NCBI GenBank assembly: GCA_965649825.1 | Contig: OZ287694.1 | Span: 1,426,001-1,490,000 of the forward strand | DNA length: 64,000 bases | Direction of reading: 5' to 3' | DNA from: Penicillus capitatus | Lineage: Eukaryota > Chlorophyta | Shown: positions 10,581-21,100 of the stretch, piece after piece | How positions within the stretch are numbered: the first letter of the stretch is position 1 | Layout of the letters: each line of letters begins with the position of its first letter | Made by a program: the position numbers and the translations under genes | The notes under the pieces: generated by a model | The model's input: the letters and a program-made list of their open reading frames with translations, nothing else | The model's database searches: none | Told to the model about the DNA's origin: nothing

Positions 10581-10688
10581 GCATGCATGAAAGTCGCGTC
10601 GTCCGGCTGGAGTCATCGACGAAACCCGTTTGACATCTTAGTATTCGACGCCGCATTACTTCTTTGATATCGCGCAAAAGAAAACAAA

Positions 10689-13433
10689 ATGTCTTCATCG
10701 CGTCAAGAGATAAACGAGGAACTGGAAGAGAGCTTATTACCTACCGAACACGGAGATTCTTCCGCGGCGCCTTTTTCTCGACAGCAAGATGATGCACCAC
10801 GTCAAGAATCTGCGGGAACCGAAGAGCAGGAGCAGCAGGAAGAGAGGACGGCGAACAGTGAGCAAACAACCTGCCTTGTTCTCCAATTCCCCGTCAGGAG
10901 ATGACGGTTGTGTGCCGCCGCAGATGACGGTTGTGTGCCGCCGCAGATGACGGTTGTGTGCCGCCGCAGATGACGGTTGTGTGCCGCCGCAGATGACGGC
11001 GACACCGAATCCGGCAGAACGGAAAGATGGTTTCTTGAGCCTCCGTCAGAGTGGACACTAGAGTGCACCATTCGGTAAACCCCCTTTCGACTACTGTCTC
11101 TTTGTTTAACCGTCGAGTGTACTGGGCAGACTCATTTCCGAACACGGAACTCGCATTGTCCATGCCGTCGATGCACAAGGAACGCCGATTTTCTGGAATG
11201 CTGTGGAACGGGACCGACCTGATTGTGCGAACATCCTCCTGGATTACGCAAAGAGCAAAGGGCTACCTGTGACATTCAAGTGCGAAGGTGGCGATCTTTT
11301 TTCCCGAGCGATCGCCAACGAATCCGAAGATCATGTCGAATTCGTTCTGGATAAACTCACAGGAAAATATGCGACGATGGCAGAGACAATCAAAATCTTG
11401 AATGAACATCTGAGAAAATTCTTGCCACAATTTCCCAGGATTGCACACAAGTTCTTGAAAGACGATGAGTTCGTGACAGATTACGCCAGGTTTGAAGTGC
11501 CAGAGGATCTGTTCGGCATAGGCAACATCAAAATTCCAATGGTGATATTCACGCGCGACCATCCTGCAAGCTGGCAAGTTATGGACAGTCGTGCAGCAAA
11601 GGATGTCTGGATCCGGAATAGCGCTTATGCCGAAGAATTGTCGGACACGAACAGCCCACAGATGAGAGTCGTAGCAAAGTTCTCATGCATTCATCCTGGG
11701 GATTTACACGCCGCCTACTATCAGACGTATGTCCACAGCAGTGTTCGACTGAATTGAATGCTTTGCCGTAGGAGGGTCTCTATGAAGCTAAATATTCGTT
11801 CCGTTGACGCAACAGCGTTTGAAGAACTTTTCGAATCGACAGTATACAGAGTCTTTATCGATTGGACATACGACACACTCCGCAGCTTTTTCTTTCTGGG
11901 TGTCCTGCTGGACGCCGTTGTCGCCGCGACCTTCACGAGCTTCGCCATCCTATACAGATGTCAAGACAATGATGCGTTAACTCAGCGTGCAATTGTGATA
12001 ACACTTATAGCAGTGCCGTGCCTTGCGAATCTGTTGGAAATCTTCAGGTCTTTCTCAACGCTGAGGTCTGGTGCGCCAATGATCTTAATCATCTGTCCTT
12101 ATGTTTGCATACAGGATCCTTATGTTCATCATCGACATTGCCCTCCTCATACACGCATGCATCGCTGACCGTCATACCACCTTCTCTGCTTTCACAGCAT
12201 CCGTTGGATGCATCGTCTGCTGGGTCATAGTAAGATTTATCTAAGAATCTTCTTTGTGCTCCTCTCAGCAGCACGATGTCTTGTTTGTGAATTAGTTTAT
12301 TCGATCCCTTCGACCATTCGGTCAATTAGGATCCTTTGTTTCGATGGTGGGCTATACGCTGAATGACACACTGCCGTTTGCGATGATGGGCTTAATGCTG
12401 ATGCTTGGTTATTCTGCTGCATTCATGGTTCTTTTCGACACTGGACTTAATGCCGGCGATGACGCTGCTGCTGGCGCTGCCGATGATGATGCCGCTGGTG
12501 ATGACGACAGCTTCCACACCCTTTCGCGTGCACTAGAGACTCTATTCCACACTGGCCTTGGAAACTTTGAAACTGACGTAAGTTCTACAGAAGCACAACT
12601 CTTGTGCCGGCATCTCGCGATGGTTCTCGGTGCAGATGCTTCGCCCTGCTGATGACTTTCTCACAGTTTGGAGGGCGCTGCTGTTCAATTCCTTCGTCTA
12701 CGTCGGACCAATCGTGCTCATGAGTTTGCTTGTTGCTATCTTGACCGACACCTACGACAGAGTTCGATCAAAGGAGAAGGCAGAGCAGGCGATGCATCGA
12801 CTGCAAGTGTTTCTTGACTTAATATCTCTCGCCGATTTTGCCGATTGGTAAGATCACTCAAAATCGAAGAGGCAGCAGGTGCTTATGGATGTGTTTTTTG
12901 GCTTCTAGGTTTCATAAGACTAAACCATGTGGCGCGCTCTTCAGTTCATGGATATATAACACTCTATTCCGCGCCACACATGACAAATACAACGAAATCT
13001 ACATGGCCGGGGGTGCCTATTTTTCTTACCTGGTTCCCGAAGTCGCCGAAGAAGAATCTTCTGACGAAGCGTGGCATGGCAGACTCATCGCACTCGAAAG
13101 ATCTATCAAGTCTGAATCGGGGAAGCACAAGAAAGCTTTAGGAGGTGAGCTCATGACTCAAAGCCAATGGTCTGTCGACCGACGGCGTGTTGTTGTCCAG
13201 AGATTAACCAGAAAACAACGGATGAGTTTCTTACACTGTTCGACAGAATGAAAAACATGGACGATACTGCGAGTGCGACATCGATCAGATTAAGTAACTT
13301 GGAGGAGAGCGCAGAAGAGATAAAGACGCTGTCAAACAGAATGGGAGCCATAGAAGAGACTATGAACGAGATGAAAACGTTGCTAGTCAGAAACTTAAGA
13401 GATTCACCAAAACCTGAACCGTCTTCGCCCTGA
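10689..13433 (+). CDS. TRP-like ankyrin/6-TM cation channel, type I, paralogue 2
   Basis: Nine exons (10689-10857, 10993-11074, 11130-11726, 11772-12065, 12115-12229, 12296-12577, 12636-12847, 12909-13144, 13201-13433) splice in frame to 739 aa. The start codon in a cctcat-like context (MSSSRQE) is shared with the 30281 and 53232 genes. Acidic/Glu-rich N-terminus, FLEPPSEW, ankyrin-like repeats near residues 100-160, S5 near 442-463, pore loop ending GLGNFETD (about 507-513), S6 near 531-550 with ILTDTYDRV, and a long C-terminal coiled coil. Peculiar to this copy: a 14-residue Ala/Asp/Gly low-complexity expansion between S5 and the pore (turret), and intron 1 is enlarged by four tandem 23-bp repeats. 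All introns are GT-AG with the same phases as the paralogues. Confidence 0.82.
10901..10992 (+). repeat. Minisatellite, 4 x 23 bp, made of repeated splice-acceptor ends
   Basis: Four perfect units start at 10901, 10924, 10947 and 10970. Each begins atgacgg and ends ccgccgcag, and the last is followed by exon 2, which begins with the same atgacgg. The 23-bp period is not a multiple of three. The paralogue at 30281 has a single such unit before its exon 2. The array therefore lies in intron 1 and offers four near-identical 3' splice sites. Confidence 0.9.
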
Positions 13434-15683
13434 GAAGGGTCTTCTGAGTCTACACCATTCTGCTCAGCCGTCTTACCCCCAGTCTGTTTTCATTTATCGA
13501 GAGGCTGTGTTTAAAGGGAAGTTGCCTCTGACATGTCCAATGGCATTTTCGCGTCATACACGCTACGCCCTGCTGGTAATGACATGGAAAGAATTTCCCG
13601 TTGGGGTTTTGCTGCCGTATGCATTTCATTATTTCCTGAATTCATCATTGCGGAGATTCGACACATAAATCTCCAGTGACATTACCTGGAAGTGGAACGA
13701 ATGAATGACAATGAATTTTGGTAATGTGCAAGAGTGTTGTCTGAAGTGCGTCTTTGTGATTTCGTCGCAGGAACTGTTATTCGTCTTAGCTGATCAAGAC
13801 ACGTGCGAATCTACGCAACGCTCTTGTAGAAAGAAGCCGAATCTCTCGCCCGTTTAAAGATCAGGATTCTGTGACACAGAAGCACATTCCGGGCAAAAGT
13901 CATCTACAGTGATACTTGGCACCTGTTATTGCTCAGCCGCATCGAACGACGCATTCTGCATCACATGAGGACGGATCGGATTGTTTGATGATGCCAACAG
14001 GACATGAGACGAGCAGTGTTAAAAGCGATGTTGACTTATACGTTCAAGGCAGCGAGATCGCCAGCGTCATCTTTCTCTTCGAGCCAGGCGGCCAGTCAAC
14101 CCGTACACGCTACCTTTTTTGAATGATGGCTTCGACAAGTGTAGAAACTAAAGATGAAATAGAAGGCCACGCTTCGAACTTTTTTATTTGAGGATCACGT
14201 CGCGTCAGATAAAGAGTTGGCGTTGCATCGGCGGTTCGCACTTTAGATTCTGCTTCAGAACAAGGGAAATTAGGAACGAAATCGTCGAAAAAATGCGCAT
14301 TCGGCCATTCAACGCCCTGCGCATTTACAGCGTTGCAGTCTATTAAGTGGCGAGGTCGAGGAACAGGCGCAAACAAGGAAAGCTACAGTCACTAATGCGT
14401 AAGGTTCGCGCGCCGTGCTGTTGCATTGTTTCCATGAAAAACAAGCGACTGGAAATAGAAGGCAGCGTCAAAAGAACGCCGAAGGAGCTTCGAACGTGTT
14501 GTCGGAAAGCGATTCTGATACATTAGCACCTTCCGACGTCATGACGCTGTACGTAACACGTCTGCGTTAACGCCACGGACTCTTTACGAGAGACTGAAAA
14601 TCTGGTGAATCTAAAGAGAACGAAACTAAACGACTTCTCTGCCGAGATCAAAACGGATTGCACTGTTCATCGGCGAAGTTGCTGACATGAAGTGCGTGCA
14701 GTGAGACTTCCTCTCTCGGCATCAGAGTCTTCCGCCTAATCACATCTGTACTTCGAAGCGGATTGAAAGTGCCTTAGATTTCGAGGAGGCGAGATTTCGT
14801 CGCCTGTCTTGCGCAGCACGGTTTCCCTTTCTGTCTGTTGTCTCTGTTCGCAAGCATGTGACCGCGTCTCTGGTCATCTTTTCGCACAAGGCTTTAACTG
14901 AAAGGCGTTTGTTCAACTTCGGGAAAGAACACCGCTGGCAAAAGAACGCATGTACCTCTGCTGCTAGAAAGAACTGTGTATATCATTCTTCGCCTGTTTG
15001 AAACGTCAGCCTTTATTCGCCATTCGACAATCGAAGGTCGGCAATCTCTTCAAGACTTCTCACTTTATCTCACGAAACGCGAGATTGCCCTGTCGTTCTC
15101 GCGCAAGGTCCCTGTCAGGATATTGCAAGAACGGATGCGACAATTCAGCGTGCAGGCTTATGAACGCATCCGAACCTGACCGAAAACCATCAGTTGAACA
15201 CTGTCACAATCTGCAGTCGCGACGAGTCGGATAGGGCGAGGGACTTTATGTCGCGCACTGTATTGCAGGAGTGTCGCACAGACAATAAGTTGTCATTAAT
15301 CACGTCATGCGTCGTTCGCTGCGTGAAGCACACGCCAACGCAGATCGTGTCTCGAGCGACAGCTCAGGCATAGCAGAATCACTAAACGAATGCGAACGTC
15401 CTCTTCCAACAGTGTCGGCTTTGCGAGACGTTAGTCGCACAGGATATTGGATGGCGGCAATAGGCAGAGACCCTTTGAGTCCATGCATGCGACTGCGAAA
15501 TTAAATGCGGGTCGCCGTCGTACGAATAGGCGTGTGCATTCATTGGCTGCTGTTGATGGCGACAGCCGTCGTTAAAAAACTGCTGACTCAGACGCGGTCA
15601 TTATTCCGCGGGCGGGACAAAGCAGCTTTATATTGACACTCGCCTGTGCTACCGCGAAAACTATCGAGCCGAAGTTCGTGGAA
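13434..15683. other. Spacer between type I paralogue 2 and first type II channel
   Basis: 3' flank of the preceding gene, then sequence colinear with 35865-37751 and 58815-60721 at lower identity. No gene recognised. The point 13757-13761 is the empty equivalent of the retrotransposon insertion site. Confidence 0.6.
15340..15683 (+). promoter_or_regulatory. Conserved upstream region of type II channel
   Basis: This stretch is better conserved with 37405-37751 and 60355-60721 than sequence further upstream. It includes a ctttatattgaca TATA-like box near 15627, about 55 bp before the ATG. Probably core promoter and 5' leader. Confidence 0.4.
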
Positions 15684-18134
15684 ATGGCAAAGTGCTCCAC
15701 ACACATGAACGGTGACATCACAGAAGGCAGTAATGGAGTAGCACTGCTTCCGACAGAGGCGCGTTCAGACGAATCGAATCCGAATGGAGATGAAGGTAAC
15801 GCACGAATGGCTTGTCGGACAGACGAGTCGGTTTGTCACGTTTCTTTCCTTGACACGGCGACAATTCGAGTTTCTCTGTTTTTCGACGCGGCGGGAATTT
15901 GAATCTTTCTGTTTTCCGACACGGCGGTAATGTCCCAGGTAGCGAGGGGCTTCAACGTCACATAATCCACGTTCCCTGCTGGACGATAGAAGTAACGGAA
16001 CGGTAAGTCCAAACGCAAGAACGTTTCGATTAATGAAAACTCGTGTTCGCGGCAGTTTGACCTCCGAGTATGACGCACTTCTTGTCGACATGGTGAATAG
16101 TAACCGTATTCCAATTCTTTGCGACACCATTATGCAGAAACACCCTGAGTGTACGTTGTTGTTGCTCGAGCACGCAAAGAGACACGGCAACTTTTCCATT
16201 ATGCTTGGAGCACACACAATGCTGGAGTGGGCGGTAATCAACAAAGCCGAGGAGGTGGCGAGATTCCTCCTCGACTGCGTGGCAGAGAAGAGGTTGCCTG
16301 TGGACGAGTCCAGCTGCATTCTTACTGACTACCTATTCCCTCTGATCACAGACTTTCCCAATCTTGCGAGGCGCTACATCAAAAACGACAGGTTCTCTTT
16401 CGAGTATGGCAGATTCTCGGTTTCCCGTTCCTTGATCGAGAAGAACAAGAATCGGCCGATCGCCATGATAACAGAAGAGCCACCAGACGAATTTACGATG
16501 GAAGACTCGAAAACGGTCAGGGATTTCTGGACAGAAAACTGTGAAGACCACTCCGAAGACCTGAAGGAGGACTCGACCGATTTTCAGGTCGAGATGGCGG
16601 CCAAGTTCTTCTGCGTCGAGGACCCGGCAGTTTTGACGAAAGACGATCCCACAAGAGAACAGCTTTGTGTATGCCTCGACAGACAGGACTTCCCAGCAGA
16701 TTTTTTCGAATCCGATGCACTGAGGAACTTGGTTGACTGGTGGTTTTATTATCATCACCACATATACTACTCCTTCATCATGGTGGATGGCATAGCCACC
16801 CTGTTCTTCACGATCTTTGCCTATCTGTATGGGCACCAAGACAAACTGGGAAAATGGCATCATCAGCCACTGCTGTTAGGACTGTCGCTTTCTTCGATCG
16901 TTCTTCGATATGGGAGCTTTTTCTTCTACTGGTCGTATCCAAGGCAAGAAATCGTTCAGTCTTAATCTGCGAACCAGCTTCTCAGATGGATGTGCGTGTA
17001 GGCTCAGCATCCTCTGTATCGAATGTGCGCTTTTCATTCAGATCTGCATCACAACTCACTACTACAGTCACTCAGCATTCCTAATATCTATCTGCTGTCT
17101 CCTTCAGTGGATCTCGGTACTGTTCAACTTCACACTCATCCGATTGTGTCTCCTAACTGTGTTCGTTCGTGGATTCTAGATATTCCGTCTGTCACAAGCA
17201 TTTGATCGAATAGGGCCGTTCATCTCGATGGTGACTTCAGCAATCAAGGACTCGTGGCGTTTTCTGCTGCTCGTGGCCGTTATGATTCTTGGCTACTCAA
17301 TAGCATTCATGGCCCTTTTCCAGAGCGGATCCATCGAAGATGAAGATAGCAATTTCAGCTCCCTTCCACGCACAATCGAGACCCTCCTCTACTCGTGCAT
17401 CGGAAACTTTGAGGTTGACGTAAGTCCTTGTCCACTTCCCCTGCTATCTCCTCAATGCTGTGCCTGTTTGTGCCGATGCAGATGTTTCGATCTTCGAGGA
17501 ACTTTCTCACAGTATGGGCTACTGTGCTGTTCGCTTCCTTCATCTACATTGGCCCGATTATGTTAATCAGTCTGCTGATCGCCATTCTGACGGACACCTA
17601 CGACAGAGTCCATGCAAAGGATCAAGCAGAACTGAGAAAACTCCGACTCAGGATCGTCGCCAATTGTCAGCGTTCGGATCGTAGCTCAATCAGACATTTC
17701 CTGTAAGTTCATCACAGATTTTTCAGCATCTTAGTGATAATGTTTGACGGTGCTACAGAAAAGCAATAACAGGAGCTTATAGAGGAATTAACGCCCTTCT
17801 TTCCACCCCTGTCGAAACATCACATACGTTAGGTTATCACTTGTTCGGTGAAGAGTCTTGCTGTTGCTTCCATTATCTGGTTCCTGTCGAAGGGAGTGAA
17901 TTAGAATCGCCTGTTGACGAATGGCAAGGAAGAGTGATGGCGTTCGAAAGGATCATTAAGTCTGAAGCTCAAAAGAACGCGGAAGGATTCAAGGAGCGGC
18001 AAGCTGTCTTAGAAGGGAAGATGGAAGAATTAGAAGAGAAAATGAACAGCATGGAAGGTTCCACAAACAGATTGGAGGCTGCTGTGGATCAAATCCTTCA
18101 GAAGTTGGATAGCAATGGCCCATCTTCAGGCTGA
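15684..18134 (+). CDS. TRP-like ankyrin/6-TM cation channel, type II, copy A
   Basis: Seven exons (15684-15795, 15939-16002, 16056-16943, 17002-17116, 17180-17419, 17482-17702, 17759-18134) splice in frame to 671 aa. Exon 1 carries the LLPTE motif shared with type I. Ankyrin-like region with GKIP-type IPILCDTIMQKHPECTLLLL; TM helices; linker IFRLSQAFDRIGPF; S5; pore ending CIGNFEVD; S6 with ILTDTYDRVHAK; then a long coiled coil. Intron 3 is GC-AG (AAG|GCAAGA). Compared with type I, two introns are absent (within exon 3 and within the last exon). The in-frame ATG at 16033 lies inside intron 2 and is not the start: homology with the other channels begins only after the acceptor at 16055. Confidence 0.8.
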
Positions 18135-21100
18135 ACAGAAATCTGGTAGACGCGAATGTCCACTGTTGATCACAAAGCCTTCAGATCCTTTTTTTTCCTT
18201 TATTTGATTTGCGCAAAGGTCGTTGCCTCGGGCATTGGTGATTTCTGAGTGGACGTATCTTATCTTGTTAGCCCTTCATCCGCCACAACATGAAGATAGG
18301 TCTGCTGCGTTTGGCGATGACCTTTGATGTCAACAAGTTTGATTGCTATCGGTGATTCTTGCTGGACAGTCCAATTCTTAATTCTTCAGTGATCCATCGG
18401 AACGAAACAGATGTGTAAACATCGGGAACAATAGCGATCGACTTCATGAATCGCAGAGCCTTGCTATTTCGCGCGCGGAGATCGCATCTTCTGTTGGCCA
18501 ATCACCGAATCCGTCAAGGACCGTGTCCTGTCCCCGTTCCTCTGCTGCGAAATGATGCACTGTTACCCCTTAAGTATATGTGTGACCTGTTGCAGTCATG
18601 TCAGTTCTCTGTTCTGTCCGATAAGACGCACAAAGCCGCTATGTCTGTCACGGCATGTACTGTCTGTATATGCACATCTGGTGGCTTAATATGTGAATTG
18701 CGATCGTCAGCCAGTGTTCTGTGCACTCTCGTGTGGCTGGCCCACTGTCGCCGTGATGCAGTCAACCGCAGTTGAACGCGTTACGTTTTGTCTTTCGTCA
18801 TTTGCAAGACTGCCGCGCGTCTTACCTCCTCCGACGCAAATGGAAGCTCCTGCGCGATGGATTCGCTAAAAGACGAATTGCCAGTCGGCAAGGCAGAATG
18901 TCCAATTCTTGCCCGTGACGCGAGTCTGACTAATTTGCACACTGCTATCTGGAGATCATTCGTTTGCCTTTCTACTGTCGTGGGTAGCATTCCGAAAAAC
19001 CTCAAGCGTATTAGACGATACAGAGAGGGTCTCTTGGCTACAACTGCTGCCAATGCTCTGGAGAGAGATGCCAGACAGACAGCATCACGACATGACCCAA
19101 CTGTCTGAGTGGAATCACAGAGTGGGTGGCGAAGGCTCTCTAGAATTCCATGTTCGACTGTTGGCGATTTCCATTCGGAGCTTGTCTCATCCGTTCGGCA
19201 CAGCTGATGACTAAATGTAACTGTTCACCATTCATACCTTGTCTTTCGACCGTCCATCGCTGTTCAAACGTCCTTCGTTCGGTGATGCGGTCCTGCCTGG
19301 CTGAGATCTATGACATGAGCATAGATTGAATCGATTGAATCGTATTCCACTTGCAGGAGCAGCTTTACTCAGCTGCGTTTTGTTCTTCGATAGTGACGAC
19401 GCGCCGGAATTCGCCTGCCATACTGTTCTATTGTACCAATAAAAGATTCTGCAGATTAGATCGGACGTCCGTCGCTGGAGACACAGACTGTCTTTCGCAC
19501 GTCGATGATTCCGTTATCCTCTGTCGTACACGAAGGGAGGGACTTCTACAAAGATGACATTGCGAGAGGAGTCTTCGGTACAGTAGTGCTCCGAGCATTT
19601 CATCAGGCCGTAGAAATGATGGTCCCGCTGGTTTACACTCTATGGTTTCCACAGACGTTACTGTTGACAAAGGATGACCGCGACAGAACCTGCAACGATC
19701 GACGAGTACGAGAGATTCCTGTACTAAGACGCGAAGCGGTGCGCGTCATTCTCTGACGATTCCCAGGCAGAGACCACTTGACGTGTGGCGACGCTTGCAA
19801 AGGCACGCGGCGTGTATTCGACCTGGCAGGAGATGAGGCCAGAGAAGTTCAGCAATGCATGCGTCACTAGCTTCTCTGAACTGAGATTCAAGTTTTGTTT
19901 CTCTGAGGCAGATGATGGAAGCTACGGAGGGGCGATTTCCTATACAGAGCAGTACCCGGCACTTGTTTGAATGATTTTCGCACTCAAGGAGGCAATTCCT
20001 TCTGCCCATGATCTTTGATCTGTCTCTATCTGTCTGCTCCCTGTACTGTGTCGTTTCATCTGAAACGCAACGTGCGCTTAATTGAAGAGACGTGGCAACA
20101 GGTGTTGTCGCATAGAGCTTTTCTTTTCCGCCAGAAATCCTAATCCGTGAACATTTCATAAAGAGAATCTGTATCAAGTGACTTGTTTTCTATTGAAAAG
20201 GGCGACGAATGTTACAAACTGTAAGCGGGCACTGTCTGAGGAGAAATAGCATCCAGCATGCAGCACGCGTCGAAGCCGACGTGGACAGAAATTGGAGTTG
20301 TTTACACATAAAGACGTTAGGACATCGGAACGGTAAGTGTCTTCACAGAAAACTTAAACGTTGCATAGATAGATCTACAACGGATCCGTTCACTCTGATC
20401 TTTCAATTCTTGTTTTGTGTTATCTCTCGAATCTGACAGCGTATCCATCGTACGGCACGATTATTGTGAGATTGAAAGGAGACTTTATAACAGAAAACCA
20501 TTAGTTTTTAACTTGAGGTGATGAATGCTTGAAGATCGTGCTTAAGTACTAAATACTCATCCAAGACTGAGTTCACATCCGGACGTCTTGTCGGCTATTG
20601 ATACTGGATGACCTGGCCAACGTTGAGATGCACACTTTTAGCGTATACAACGACCACTAACTTCTTATTTGCAGGTGAGATATGTGGCCAAACATCGGAG
20701 ATAACAGATGACATCGACTGGGCTCGCAATCTAGAAACATGACTTGAATGGCGATACTGATTATGAGACCGGGCAGTGTCTTCTGCCATCGCCGACGTTA
20801 AAACATCTATGCATTTACAGAGGAATCACCGGAGGCCGTCCGTCCATTGGACAGGAAGAGAGTTGAGTCATTGAATCCCACTAAACATTACTCAAGAAGG
20901 CAAGAGACTCTTTCAAGCGCGATAGGGACATCCAACTGTGCATGCCTATCAAATTCCCAACGTAGTCGATCAGTCCCCAAACTCCCGACATAGTAGATCA
21001 GTCTGGCGGTAAGTACTATCGCCATGCAAAGAAGTAAGATAAGTGTTAGATCCATCAGCTCCCAGAACTGTTATTTAGTCATAAGTATAATTAACTGTTC

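Larger units (their letters stand above)
9455..10688. other. Spacer between the first two channel genes
   Basis: 3' flank of the first channel to about 9840, then unassigned sequence, then from 10017 a second copy of the Twinkle upstream flank and the type I promoter region, interrupted by a small insertion at 10338-10489. Confidence 0.6.
10017..13760 (+). repeat. Tandem segmental duplication, copy 2 (second type I channel and flanks)
   Basis: Colinear with 6350-9840. It differs by an extra insertion at 10338-10489 and by a minisatellite in intron 1. It ends at the position that corresponds to the retrotransposon target site in the younger units. Confidence 0.75.

Noticed and set aside
16033-16965. 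310-codon frame taken as a whole gene starting at 16033 (same at 38218 and 61250)
   Set aside because: The ATG and first codons lie in intron 2. Homology to other channels begins only after the acceptor (16055, 38240, 61272), and exons 1-2 upstream join in phase. The stop at the end comes from reading into intron 3.
19505-20177. Overlapping frames at 19505-19756 and 19746-20177, repeated at 41741-42413
   Set aside because: Conserved only because the whole segment is a recent duplicate; no domain, no splice extension, odd composition.
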